From a virus: 31,064 nt of DNA. The notes beneath the pieces were generated by a model. The model was not told the DNA's origin. It saw only the letters and a program-made list of their open reading frames with translations, and made no database searches. How positions within the stretch are numbered: position 1 is the stretch's first letter; every line of letters starts with the position of its first letter. The stretch covers positions 1 through 31,064 of IMG/VR virus record IMGVR_UViG_3300023171_000033; one strand, given 5' to 3'. Below are positions 1 through 6,165 of this stretch, piece by piece. The translations under genes and the position numbers were made by a program.

Positions 1-3
1 GAG

Positions 4-150
4 ATGAGTGCATTCCTCGAAACATTCCGGCGCAAGAACATTGCGATCAATCTGGACTTTGCCGCGCGGTATCGCAGGCTTGGTGAGTATTCCATGGCTA
101 AGAAACGTGTGATGTGGGCGCGAAAGGAGAGGATGAAGAAATGGGACTGA
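4..150 (+). CDS. Small basic protein, unknown
   Basis: A 48-residue ORF starts at the ATG at position 4 (inside an ATGA, so an upstream gene may end at 5-7) and ends in TGA at 148-150. The product is strongly basic and helical in character (FRRKN, RYRRLG, KKRVMWARKERMKKW) with no family that I recognise. Its end overlaps the next gene's ATG at 141 by 10 bases, the packing style seen along this whole arm. It may be a small nucleic-acid-binding protein, but that is inference from charge only. The upstream edge is cut by the window, so a longer start cannot be excluded. Confidence 0.5.
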   Translation: MSAFLETFRRKNIAINLDFAARYRRLGEYSMAKKRVMWARKERMKKWD

Positions 151-389
151 GCGTTCGCATCAGTACAATCGTCGGCAGCGGAGACTTCGAACCGCGCCTG
201 ATTATCGATATCCCGGAGGTACGATTGGTTCACGACCTAACTCTCCAAAGCGTAAGGGATGCAGCCATGATCCTGAGCGACGAATACAAACTGAACTACC
301 TCGAAAGCGTCTATGCCATTAAGGCAGCTATCCGAGACAGTAAGTACACTATCCCTGCTGATACTCTAGAATGGGCGAATGAGAAATGA
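141..389 (+). CDS. Hypothetical early protein
   Basis: An 82-residue product if translation starts at ATG 141; the longer reading from GTG 114 adds nine residues. I prefer ATG 141 because purine-rich AAGGAGAGGA (124-133) lies just upstream. The protein is mixed alpha/beta in look, with a beta-like start (LSVRIST, RLIIDIP) and a helical second half. No catalytic motif or known domain is recognised. It overlaps the next gene by the four bases ATGA at 386-389, so the two are probably translationally coupled. Confidence 0.6.
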   Translation: MGLSVRISTIVGSGDFEPRLIIDIPEVRLVHDLTLQSVRDAAMILSDEYKLNYLESVYAIKAAIRDSKYTIPADTLEWANEK

Positions 390-595
390 CGCGATCCTTG
401 TTGCAGAAAGAGGCTAATGAGATTGACATGGAGATGTTTCGGCTCGCTGGCCGCCTAGAGGAATTCGCTAAGATTTTCCCGAACGGCAAAGTTCGTGCAC
501 GAATGAATGAGCTTTCTGATCTGGTCTACTATTCTCGTAGTTCGGTTCGCGAGCACATGCATAACGATGACAGAGAGGCAACGGCAGCAGCATGA
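386..595 (+). CDS. Hypothetical small helical protein
   Basis: A 69-residue product, almost entirely charged helix (for example EANEIDMEMFRLAGRLEEF, then VRARMNELSDLVYYSRSSV), with a short polar C-terminus. ATG at 386 overlaps the preceding stop and its own TGA overlaps the next ATG at 592, both in the ATGA arrangement. I recognise no family. The tight coupling and collinear direction support a real gene although the product is short. A small coiled-coil accessory protein is the most that can be said. Confidence 0.6.
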   Translation: MTRSLLQKEANEIDMEMFRLAGRLEEFAKIFPNGKVRARMNELSDLVYYSRSSVREHMHNDDREATAAA

Positions 596-768
596 CCTAT
601 CCACCCCGTCGATACCGCTCAGATCGTGCCGCCCGCATCTCGTATGCACTCCATCACCGTACACTAGAGATAGCCATAGGGGTGTTGGTTCTGACTGTGG
701 CTCTAGGGCTGTGGTTGGGAGGGGATTACTCACCAATTGAAATGTTGAAGGCCAAGGGAGGGCTTTAG
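592..768 (+). CDS. Small single-pass membrane protein
   Basis: A 58-residue ORF starts at ATG 592 inside an ATGA overlap and ends in TAG at 766-768, one base before the next ATG at 770. The N-terminal third is basic (PPRRYRSDRAARI), followed by one clear hydrophobic span at about residues 25-44 (LEIAIGVLVLTVALGLWLGG) and a short polar tail. That arrangement predicts an inner-membrane protein with its N-terminus inside. Function is unknown. The exact head-to-tail fit between its neighbours is the main evidence that it is real. Confidence 0.6.
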   Translation: MTYPPRRYRSDRAARISYALHHRTLEIAIGVLVLTVALGLWLGGDYSPIEMLKAKGGL

Positions 769-769
769 A

Positions 770-1045
770 ATGACATGGGAAGAGAAGCTTGATGCACTGT
801 CCGCTCTGGGTGATTGCAATATTAAAATGCGAAAGCCGGGAGATTGGTATGTCAGCCAAAGCACTGAGATTGGCGGGAACGGAATGCTTGAGGGCGACTA
901 TGGGAATGGGAAAACCCCAATAGAAGCCATTGAAGATCATTGGTCCAAATTGGTTGATAACCTGCCCTCTGACAGACATGTCAGGGCCTACGACAACAAA
1001 AGATATCGATGGTCTGGCTATATGTGGAAGGAGGTCTCGAAATGA
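770..1045 (+). CDS. Hypothetical early protein
   Basis: A 91-residue soluble protein rich in Trp and Tyr, with short beta-like stretches (GDWYVSQSTEIGG, RYRWSGYMWKEV) and a helical middle that reads TPIEAIEDHWSKLV. This shape, a pattern of WYV-like strands followed by an EA-HW helix, recalls small phage proteins of unknown role, but I cannot name a family. It is immediately downstream of the membrane-protein gene and its stop overlaps the next ATG (1042) in an ATGA. Confidence 0.65.
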   Translation: MTWEEKLDALSALGDCNIKMRKPGDWYVSQSTEIGGNGMLEGDYGNGKTPIEAIEDHWSKLVDNLPSDRHVRAYDNKRYRWSGYMWKEVSK

Positions 1046-1239
1046 CACCCATCGATACAAACAGACTACGTGATATGGCGCTGCGTCAGAAGCTGGAGGG
1101 GATTGCCCAAGCAATTCTGCACCATAATACGCAATACCAAGCTATCCCCGGATATCCAAACTGCGAGATGCAGAAGGAAATGTATCTTCAATTCTTGCTT
1201 GAGGATTGCCAGAAGATGCAGGAGGCCTTGAATGGTTGA
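1042..1239 (+). CDS. Hypothetical small protein
   Basis: A 65-residue product from ATG 1042. A start at GTG 1009 is possible but would lie deep inside the preceding gene, whereas ATG 1042 has a textbook AAGGAGG (1028-1034) seven bases upstream and overlaps the preceding TGA. The product is helical and contains a compact GYPNCEMQKEMYLQFLLEDC segment; no known domain. Its end overlaps the Gp157-like gene by eight bases, and it carries that gene's ribosome site (AGGAGG at 1220-1225). Confidence 0.65.
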   Translation: MTPIDTNRLRDMALRQKLEGIAQAILHHNTQYQAIPGYPNCEMQKEMYLQFLLEDCQKMQEALNG

Positions 1240-1738
1240 TTATCTCAAAATGGACATAGGTGCTCTAGAGCGTGAGATTGAAGCCCTGATCGTCGCCTAT
1301 CCAGAATTGGCCGAAGACGACGCGCTAAAGGCAGATATGATTTCGGGGGAGTTCGACGTTGAGAGCGTCATGTCCCGCGTATTGAGCCATCTGTTCGAAG
1401 CTCAGGAAATGCTGGATGGCATGAAGCCGCGCTTTGAAGACTTGTCAGAACGCAAGGCACGATGGACGCGGCGGCAAGAGGCTATGAAGGGCCTAGCCCA
1501 GCGAGTGCTTACTATGTCGGGGCGCAAGTCTATCGCCCTTCCCGAGGCTACCGTAAGCGCCACAAAGGGCCGTGATAGCGTCGAGGTACTGGACGTTAAC
1601 AGCCTTCCACAAGGTTACTATGCTTCCGAGCGCAAGGCAGACAAGGCCGCGATCAAAGCGGCGATTGACGCGGGAACCGATATTCCTGGAGCACAGATCA
1701 AAACCGGCGAACCGGGGATTATGGTGAAAACCAAATGA
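1232..1738 (+). CDS. Siphovirus Gp157-like protein
   Basis: A 168-residue protein matching the Gp157 family pattern: an N-terminal acidic helical half (IGALEREIEALIVAYPEL, then an EAQEMLDGMKPRFEDLSERK coiled segment) followed by a beta-containing C-terminal half with a LPQGYY turn and a Lys/Ala helix (ERKADKAAIKAAIDAG). The family was first noted in a Streptococcus thermophilus phage locus associated with phage resistance. It often sits beside recombination genes in phages, as here, so a role in DNA recombination or replication support is inferred, not shown. AGGAGG six bases upstream supports ATG 1232. It is coupled to the next gene by ATGA at 1735. Confidence 0.82.
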   Translation: MVDYLKMDIGALEREIEALIVAYPELAEDDALKADMISGEFDVESVMSRVLSHLFEAQEMLDGMKPRFEDLSERKARWTRRQEAMKGLAQRVLTMSGRKSIALPEATVSATKGRDSVEVLDVNSLPQGYYASERKADKAAIKAAIDAGTDIPGAQIKTGEPGIMVKTK

Positions 1739-2361
1739 GTAAGCTAGACCCACGCATTGAGGCTATTCGCGTCAAGTATGGCCTTGAGGCTTCCGACTTC
1801 TGGGAACTTCCTCAAAAGAAGGGGACATGGATTGCCAAGCACTCGGCTTTGGAGATTGTAGCGACCAAGGCCAATATCGTTTGGACCAAGCTAGAAATCA
1901 TCGAAGCCGACACTACCAACGGCATTGCGGTGATGGCCGTTGGCGGGAAGCTCAGCGAACGTGAGGAATGGGCAACGGGCGAAGCGAGCCCGAAGAACAA
2001 CAAGAATGCTTACCCTTGGGCTATGGCGGAGAAGCGGGCTAAGGATCGCGTCGTGTTGAAGCTTAGCGGCATTGCAGGGCTGGTCTATTCCGAGGACGAG
2101 GCAGACGACTTCAAACAGTCCGAGCCTGCTCCCTCCAAAGCCCCTACAAGACCCGTAGAGAGCCCCAAGACGTTTGCCGCCTATGGAGCAACAATCACGG
2201 CTGCAAAGACGCCTGATGACCTCAGGGATGCGTTCGCGGCTATCTGGAAATCATCTCTGTCTCAGGAAGACAAGGATACGCTCAAGGCGGCTTACGAGGC
2301 GAAGAAGGTCGAACTATCCAGCGGGTACGTCGCGCCAAACTTTTCGGGGATGGAAGCATGA
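1735..2361 (+). CDS. Possible single-strand annealing protein
   Basis: A 208-residue protein. Residues 1-125 form a compact alpha/beta domain with several strands (IVATKANIVWTKLEII, GIAVMAVGGKLSEREEW) and then a conserved-looking helix, AYPWAMAEKRAKDRVVLKLS. That order resembles Rad52/Erf-type phage annealing proteins, where a beta-sheet is followed by an amphipathic 'A-KRA--R-L---G' helix. A Pro/Ser linker (about 130-145) leads to a helical tail. Placement between Gp157-like and NinB-like genes fits a recombination role. I cannot exclude another ssDNA-binding family; the annealing assignment is inference. Confidence 0.5.
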   Translation: MSKLDPRIEAIRVKYGLEASDFWELPQKKGTWIAKHSALEIVATKANIVWTKLEIIEADTTNGIAVMAVGGKLSEREEWATGEASPKNNKNAYPWAMAEKRAKDRVVLKLSGIAGLVYSEDEADDFKQSEPAPSKAPTRPVESPKTFAAYGATITAAKTPDDLRDAFAAIWKSSLSQEDKDTLKAAYEAKKVELSSGYVAPNFSGMEA

Positions 2362-2735
2362 AAAAGCCAATCAGGTCTGAATTTGAATTTGGCTCTATGT
2401 TCCACACAGCCCTTCGCAAAGGCAGCGATACAGACTGGTCCGCTTTGCTTTGGAATGGTCTGCACGTGATCCAGTCGGCATCAATGAAACGGGCTGAAGC
2501 AGAGCGTGTGTGGGTTCAGTTTTGCGGGTATTGCGGCCCGAAATTCCATAGCGGCCTTAAAGTCAGCGAATGCGCTAAGGCATGGCGGGAGGATAGCGCC
2601 AATTGGACTGAGGGGTTTCCCTATATCGCAACCCCAGAGGCTAGAACGCTGGAGGGTTTAATTCATCTTTGCGACGACAAAACATGGTCGGACGTTGACG
2701 AAACCGTTGAATATTGGGTCTCTGGAAATGTCTAG
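2358..2735 (+). CDS. Hypothetical protein
   Basis: A 125-residue protein with many Trp and Cys residues, including a CGYCG pair that could be a metal or redox site, though no second pair clearly completes a zinc finger. The rest is mixed alpha/beta (AEAERVWVQF, TPEARTLEGLIHLC). No family is recognised. It begins in an ATGA overlap with the putative annealing protein and its last eight bases overlap the NinB-like gene, so it is part of the recombination cluster by position only. Confidence 0.6.
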   Translation: MKKPIRSEFEFGSMFHTALRKGSDTDWSALLWNGLHVIQSASMKRAEAERVWVQFCGYCGPKFHSGLKVSECAKAWREDSANWTEGFPYIATPEARTLEGLIHLCDDKTWSDVDETVEYWVSGNV

Positions 2736-3135
2736 CTTCCACATTCTAAGCCCACGAGTACGTGAGAACGCCTTGTCTGAGGTTCGGAATGCGCCGGATG
2801 GCTATATCGTGACGGTAAAGGAGCCGAAGCGCAGCCTTGAGGCCAATGCAAAGATGTGGGCTATGTTGGCCGATGTGGCTAACGCCCGTCCTGAAGGCCG
2901 CCAGTGGACGCCAGAGACCTGGAAATGCGCATTCCTCCACAGCCTTGGTCATCAGGTGCGATTTTCGGAGGGTTTGGACGGTTCGGGGCCGTTCCCGATG
3001 GGGTTTTCATCATCGGCTTTGAACGTAAAGCAGATGGCGGATTTGATAACCGTGATTAGCGAATACGGGGATCGTCACGGCGTCGAGTGGAAGGAAGTCG
3101 AGAAGTCGGGATTTTATGAAAGGACGAGGGAATGA
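2728..3135 (+). CDS. ninB: NinB-like recombination protein
   Basis: A 135-residue protein with the layout of lambda NinB/Orf (PF05772): an N-terminal strand pair ending in a basic VKEPKRSLEANAKMWAMLAD segment, a central 'W-P--WK' stretch (QWTPETWKCAFLHSL), and a C-terminal helix built on LNVKQMADLITVISEYGDRH. NinB family proteins bind single-stranded DNA and can act as recombination mediators that help load RecA. The longer reading from TTG 2695 adds 11 residues inside the previous gene; ATG 2728 matches the usual family start. The next gene is coupled by ATGA at 3132. Confidence 0.85.
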   Translation: MSSFHILSPRVRENALSEVRNAPDGYIVTVKEPKRSLEANAKMWAMLADVANARPEGRQWTPETWKCAFLHSLGHQVRFSEGLDGSGPFPMGFSSSALNVKQMADLITVISEYGDRHGVEWKEVEKSGFYERTRE

Positions 3136-3350
3136 GTGCGCGTCGGAAAACATGGACCTACTTTGACGAGAATGATCAGTACCTATTCATGGCTGAGGAC
3201 ATTGCGAAGTGGGAGCCGAAAATAGGCAGCAAGGTTCGCGTTGATGGCGTGGATTACTCCATTTGGTATATCGAAGATGGACGCGGCGTTCATAATATCA
3301 GGCTGGAACTAGCGAATGAGCTACGCCCCGAAACGCCCATCAATCTCTAA
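3132..3350 (+). CDS. Hypothetical small protein
   Basis: A 72-residue protein that looks all-beta: WTYFDENDQYLFMAE, GSKVRVDGVDYSIWYIED, GVHNIRLELANEL. Alternating hydrophobic residues suggest a small barrel or Tudor/SH3-like fold, which is inference from pattern. It is joined to the NinB-like gene by ATGA (3132-3135) and its end overlaps the HNH gene by 35 bases. No function is known to me. Confidence 0.6.
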   Translation: MSARRKTWTYFDENDQYLFMAEDIAKWEPKIGSKVRVDGVDYSIWYIEDGRGVHNIRLELANELRPETPINL

Positions 3351-3657
3351 AGCTAAGCGGGCTCGCATATTTCTAGCCCATGAGGGCGTATGCTGGCTCT
3401 GCAAGCTCAAGATCGCGGCTGATGCGCCTTACGACATAGACCACCAAGTAAGCCGGGAGCTAGGTGGCTCTGATGAGGATGACAACCTAGCCCCGGCGCA
3501 TAAGGACTGCCACAAGGCTAAGACCAAGGCAGACGTTAAGGCCATCGCGAAGAGCAATCGCATCATTCGCAAAGCCAATCCAGAGACGCGGAAGAAAACC
3601 AAGCACCCGATCCAGAGCAGGAAGACGGCTTGGGCTAAGCGTAAATTTGGAAGTTGA
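3316..3657 (+). CDS. HNH endonuclease
   Basis: A 113-residue protein carrying an HNH (beta-beta-alpha metal) nuclease core: a C26-x2-C29 knuckle, D42-H43 on the beta hairpin, N57 and C65/H66 at the end of the helix, with C65 likely completing the zinc site. A basic tail follows (residues 68-113, repeated Lys/Arg). In phages such NinB-adjacent nucleases may process recombination intermediates or cut DNA during packaging; which applies here is unknown. It overlaps the preceding gene by 35 bases. It lacks the AP2 or NUMOD modules typical of homing enzymes, so it is more likely a core phage gene than a mobile intron-type one. Confidence 0.85.
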   Translation: MSYAPKRPSISKAKRARIFLAHEGVCWLCKLKIAADAPYDIDHQVSRELGGSDEDDNLAPAHKDCHKAKTKADVKAIAKSNRIIRKANPETRKKTKHPIQSRKTAWAKRKFGS

Positions 3658-3695
3658 CGCCCTCGCATATGCATTGTATCACAGTGTAGTGCATA
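3654..3695 (+). promoter_or_regulatory. Candidate promoter and operator dyad
   Basis: This is one of the few gaps in the plus arm. TTGACG (3654-3659) is followed 17 bases later by TATCAC (3677-3682), a plausible sigma70-type -35/-10 pair. An inverted repeat TATGCA (3668-3673) / TGCATA (3690-3695) straddles the -10. It lies just before the ribbon-helix-helix gene, so autorepression is a reasonable inference. The -10 match is modest. Confidence 0.4.
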
Positions 3696-3704
3696 GGAGG
3701 CGTA

Positions 3705-3857
3705 ATGACGATTTCAGACACTCACCTAACAATCCGCATTCCGAAGGAGCTAAAGCACCAAGTTGGGCTTGAAGCTGCAAGGGACAACAGAACCATGGCA
3801 AGCGTGGTTATCATCGCCATCAAGGCATATCTGAAGAAGAAGGAGCAGGCAGAATGA
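3705..3857 (+). CDS. Ribbon-helix-helix (Arc-like) regulator
   Basis: A 50-residue ORF behind AGGAGG (3695-3700) four bases upstream of ATG. The sequence has the ribbon-helix-helix layout of Arc/MetJ/CopG repressors: an N-terminal strand of alternating residues (THLTIRIP), then helix one (KELKHQVGLEAARDN), a turn with small residues (RTMAS) and helix two (VVIIAIKAYLKKK). Such proteins bind DNA as dimers with the paired strands in the major groove, often on short palindromes. The dyad directly upstream fits. It heads a run of tiny genes that continues to 5452 and might be controlled by it. Confidence 0.8.
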   Translation: MTISDTHLTIRIPKELKHQVGLEAARDNRTMASVVIIAIKAYLKKKEQAE

Positions 3858-4024
3858 AATACGAAATCCGACTAGACGATCAGGATATTAAAAAGGCCAT
3901 CATTGCCTATGTGAAAAAGGAGATGGACATAGATATGAAGACGGTGAGCTTGCAATATCATGCGCCTACGTCTGATCCTCGCGAACCTTCTTCAGGCTAC
4001 CACACCGCAACGGTGTCGGCATGA
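3854..4024 (+). CDS. Hypothetical small protein
   Basis: A 56-residue ORF that begins in an ATGA overlap with the regulator gene and ends in an ATGA overlap with the next. The sequence starts with a strand (KYEIRLDD), then a helix (QDIKKAIIAYVKKEMDID), a strand (KTVSLQYHA) and a polar Ser/Pro tail. Small phage proteins with this strand-helix-strand order are common, but I know no function. Coupling to the repressor gene suggests co-expression. Confidence 0.6.
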   Translation: MKYEIRLDDQDIKKAIIAYVKKEMDIDMKTVSLQYHAPTSDPREPSSGYHTATVSA

Positions 4025-4197
4025 GCACGAGCTACACAGTCGATAAAACTGCACACGAGAAACTTGCGGACCTGATGAAACGCGAAATGGACGTTTCGAT
4101 CAACCCGAAGGTGCTGCGCATGTTCCTGCGGGCGCATTGGAGCAAGGTTAGCATGCTGTCCCATGCCATTCACGAGCAAGAGGGCTGCGAGTCATGA
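4021..4197 (+). CDS. Hypothetical small protein
   Basis: A 58-residue ORF, coupled by ATGA on both sides (4021-4024 and 4194-4197). It is helical and basic, with a segment KLADLMKREMDVSINPKVLR and another rich in Met and His (MLSHAIHEQ). No family is recognised. It is supported chiefly by exact packing in the operon. Confidence 0.55.
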   Translation: MSTSYTVDKTAHEKLADLMKREMDVSINPKVLRMFLRAHWSKVSMLSHAIHEQEGCES

Positions 4198-4496
4198 CCG
4201 CTCGCAAGCCAATCACAGAGCCAGCTATCGCCGTAGACGTTGAGTTCGGCAACCTCATCACCAGCCGTCACGATCAGGCTGTATCAGAGCGCCTGCGACT
4301 GGAAGGACAGCGCAAAACACGGCAGGAGTACTATGCTCGTGAACGCCAGCGCCTAGAGGCCACAGAGGCGCAGGAAATGGCCTCTCTCGGCACACAGCTA
4401 GGGCAGATGCAGAATATCATAGAAATGTCCCTAGCCGCCCTTAATGTGGGCAAGGATGAACTATCTGAGGGTATTAGATTGGTGGTGGGGAAATGA
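4194..4496 (+). CDS. Hypothetical coiled-coil protein
   Basis: A 100-residue protein with a long charged helix over about residues 28-65 (QAVSERLRLEGQRKTRQEYY, then RERQRLEATEAQEMAS) consistent with a coiled coil, followed by a second amphipathic helix (IIEMSLAALNVGKDELSEGI). The N-terminus is polar (TARKPITEPAIAVDVEFGN). Unknown role. Coupled to both neighbours by ATGA. Confidence 0.6.
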   Translation: MTARKPITEPAIAVDVEFGNLITSRHDQAVSERLRLEGQRKTRQEYYARERQRLEATEAQEMASLGTQLGQMQNIIEMSLAALNVGKDELSEGIRLVVGK

Positions 4497-4624
4497 GCTT
4501 TGACGACCCGTGGGTTTTTATCGTGCCTCCCGTGTTTATGGTTTCACTTCTGTTACTCGTGAAGGCAGGTGTAAGCTTGATTCAGTTGGTTTCCCCTGCC
4601 TCTAACATAGCAGGGTGTTTCTAA
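4493..4624 (+). CDS. Small membrane protein
   Basis: A 43-residue ORF with one strongly hydrophobic span, about residues 7-23 (WVFIVPPVFMVSLLLLV), and a second moderately hydrophobic stretch to residue 33. ATG 4493 overlaps the upstream TGA; its TAA at 4622-4624 overlaps the next ATG in TAATG. Prediction is a membrane peptide. Function unknown. A 7-base inverted repeat (4563-4569 with 4595-4601, 25-base loop) lies inside the gene and may be chance. Confidence 0.5.
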   Translation: MSFDDPWVFIVPPVFMVSLLLLVKAGVSLIQLVSPASNIAGCF

Positions 4625-4743
4625 TGGGACAGAGCTTTAACTATTGGACATTCCGCAACACCACACCCTATCAAAAGCCAATCAAGCGCGTGATAGAGGT
4701 GAAGAACAGATCGTATGATAGGCAGATGGGATGGGCGAAATGA
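4624..4743 (+). CDS. Very small hypothetical protein
   Basis: A 39-residue ORF starting in a TAATG overlap and ending in an ATGA overlap at 4740. The product is aromatic at the N-terminus (FNYWTFRN) and basic in the middle (KPIKRVIEVKNRS). No family. The double overlap supports translation, but a peptide this short remains uncertain. Confidence 0.45.
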   Translation: MGQSFNYWTFRNTTPYQKPIKRVIEVKNRSYDRQMGWAK

Positions 4744-5171
4744 GGCGTAGAGGAGTTCTGGGTCTGATTGCTGGGGGGCTTGCGTCTGGGCCATCAATGG
4801 CCGCGAAGGTTGTGGCTGGACTTGAGGCCACCACTCTACCATCCCTTGGGTTCTCTGGCGCAGGCGTTGCAGCCGGTATCGGTCAGTACTATCATGGCGA
4901 TAAGTCTGATAACTCAGAATACAATCATGGCGCTTGGATCAGGGAGCGACTTGAGGAACTGAATAATGTGACTGCCGAAGATCGTAGAGAGCGCATAGCG
5001 GGTCAGTACGTATCGAGCCTTGACCCAGACCTTGCGGTCAATCGATCTATGGCCCTATGGGCGAAGATAGCTGAGCAAAAACGGCGTGAGTATGAACGGA
5101 CCATGGCTGCTGAGAGAAGGAACCTAACACGAGAACTAGCATCTTGGATAAAGCGCGAGGTGTTCAAATGA
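4740..5171 (+). CDS. Hypothetical secreted or membrane-linked protein
   Basis: A 143-residue product from ATG 4740, the ATGA-coupled start; an in-frame ATG at 4731 would add three residues. It opens with MRRRGVLGLIAGGLASG, a basic then hydrophobic Ala/Gly segment that resembles a signal or anchor sequence (the RRRGVL run recalls a twin-arginine leader, without a full S-R-R-x-F-L-K match). After a Gly-rich stretch (SGAGVAAGIGQYYHG) the C-terminal half is highly charged helix (EDRRERIAGQYV, KRREYERTMAAERR). It could be an envelope-acting early protein. Export is inference. Confidence 0.55.
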   Translation: MRRRGVLGLIAGGLASGPSMAAKVVAGLEATTLPSLGFSGAGVAAGIGQYYHGDKSDNSEYNHGAWIRERLEELNNVTAEDRRERIAGQYVSSLDPDLAVNRSMALWAKIAEQKRREYERTMAAERRNLTRELASWIKREVFK

Positions 5172-5326
5172 CCCCATCCACCACCCTCGCTCTCCTAGCC
5201 GCTTTATACCATTACAAGGATATGAACGCCGATGACGACCAAGGAAGTGAAGCTGAGGAAGCTATCGAGATGGAAGGCGAAGAAGCCATACAGCGACCGA
5301 CTGACGATGATGTACTGGCGCTATAG
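5168..5326 (+). CDS. Small acidic protein
   Basis: A 52-residue ORF from ATG 5168 (ATGA overlap), preferred over an upstream ATG at 5144 that lies within the previous gene. A short hydrophobic start (TLALLAALYHY) is followed by a very acidic tail (DDDQGSEAEEAIEMEGEEAI). The same DNA is read in another plus frame by the basic ORF at 5232-5369, so at least part of one of the two may be non-coding. Confidence 0.45.
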   Translation: MTPSTTLALLAALYHYKDMNADDDQGSEAEEAIEMEGEEAIQRPTDDDVLAL

Positions 5327-5369
5327 CCATCAGGTTTACGGCAATGTCAATTCCATAGGGCCTTGGTAG
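5232..5369 (+). CDS. Small basic ORF in overlapping frame
   Basis: A 45-residue ORF that overlaps the acidic ORF by 95 bases in a different frame. It is strongly basic (KEVKLRKLSRWKAKKPYSDR) with an aromatic end. Its TAG at 5367-5369 is only two bases before the ATG of the next small gene, which would fit translational coupling. No strong ribosome site is seen in front of ATG 5232. Either this or the acidic ORF may be the real product. Confidence 0.35.
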   Translation: MTTKEVKLRKLSRWKAKKPYSDRLTMMYWRYSHQVYGNVNSIGPW

Positions 5370-5371
5370 CC

Positions 5372-5452
5372 ATGAACCGGAACGATTGGGCGAAGATATG
5401 GGGCACGGCGATAATAATGGTAGTGGCGCTGGTGATGATAACGCTGCTTTAG
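5372..5452 (+). CDS. Tiny single-span membrane peptide
   Basis: A 26-residue ORF: a short polar N-terminus (MNRNDWAKIW) and then one continuous hydrophobic span (GTAIIMVVALVMITLL) to the stop. It is the last gene of the plus arm; its TAG at 5450-5452 overlaps the stop of the leftward late region by four bases of overlap (5449-5452). The ribosome site is weak and expression may rely on coupling to the ORF ending at 5369. Role unknown. Confidence 0.4.
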   Translation: MNRNDWAKIWGTAIIMVVALVMITLL

Positions 5453-5964
5453 AAGAACCTGCCGAAAAGCTTGCTGACCCACATCAGGACCGGTTCAAGC
5501 GCCTTTGAGCTTGCTACCAGAATTCCGATAACCACACCCGCGATCAACTGCCCGATGCCGCGCCCCTTGGAAGGAACATAGGGCGCGGCTGATGCTCGCG
5601 TGAAGAACATCAGACCCAACGCCTGGAGATAGAGGGCAACGGGTAGGATATGCGTTGAATCTAGCCAGTCCTTAGCACCTACAATATTTCTGGTGGCAAT
5701 GCCGTAAGGACGCATCACCACGACGCTAACGAGAAGCAAGAAGATGCCAAACAGCCCCAAAGCAGCGCGGCCTTGCTCTCCGGACGAAAAGGCCTTCCAC
5801 GTCTCCATGAAGAGGATATAAAGGCCCCACCCCCCGAATACCAACATGGGCACGGAGATAATATCCAGCATAGTCTGGGGGTCGATGAATAATGCGGGGA
5901 CGGCATACGTTGCGATAAGAACAAGCGCGACGGCAACATTCCGATGAGGTGTCTTGTCAGTCAC
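5449..5964 (-). CDS. Multi-pass membrane protein (late, lysis end)
   Basis: A 171-residue protein with about five hydrophobic spans (roughly residues 10-27, 33-53, 66-84, 105-121 and 137-152) separated by short polar loops, so an integral inner-membrane protein. It starts at GTG 5964 with GAGGG eight bases upstream and overlaps the gene before it by eight bases. It is the last gene of the leftward late region, directly after the lysis genes. It is too large and has too many spans for a usual holin; superinfection exclusion or a lysis-accessory role are both possible and unproven. Confidence 0.7.
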   Translation of the reverse strand: MTDKTPHRNVAVALVLIATYAVPALFIDPQTMLDIISVPMLVFGGWGLYILFMETWKAFSSGEQGRAALGLFGIFLLLVSVVVMRPYGIATRNIVGAKDWLDSTHILPVALYLQALGLMFFTRASAAPYVPSKGRGIGQLIAGVVIGILVASSKALEPVLMWVSKLFGRFF

Positions 5965-6163
5965 GGCGTTTGCCCTCTTCTAGGCGCTGAAACATTTCAC
6001 CGAGCATTCCTCGTACCCCCTCAGCCTCGATAGATTTCGTTGCGTCATCGAGCTTTAGTAGGTTCTTGTATAGCTCATTCCGCTTGCTTGAAACAGCTGT
6101 TTGCAAGCGTTCAATTTCAGGATTACGAGAGGGCGTCTTGGGTTCTCTATGGAAAGGCCACAT
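5957..6163 (-). CDS. Small coiled-coil protein in lysis module
   Basis: A 68-residue soluble protein starting at ATG 6163. It has a basic N-terminus (WPFHREPKTPSRNP) followed by continuous charged helix (EIERLQTAVSSKRNELYKNL, then GEMFQRLEEGKRRD). It has no membrane span or lipobox, so it is not an outer-membrane spanin. It sits two bases after the gene for the one-span helical protein at 6166-6426 and may partner it. Confidence 0.6.
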   Translation of the reverse strand: MWPFHREPKTPSRNPEIERLQTAVSSKRNELYKNLLKLDDATKSIEAEGVRGMLGEMFQRLEEGKRRD

Positions 6164-6165
6164 GG

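Noticed and set aside
455-1114. Minus-strand ORF of 219 codons
   Set aside because: Runs antisense across five well-packed plus genes with ribosome sites, has no ribosome site of its own and an amino-acid mix typical of a shadow frame.
4563-4601. Seven-base inverted repeat as terminator
   Set aside because: AGGCAGG/CCTGCCT has a 25-base loop, no T-run and lies inside a coding ORF.
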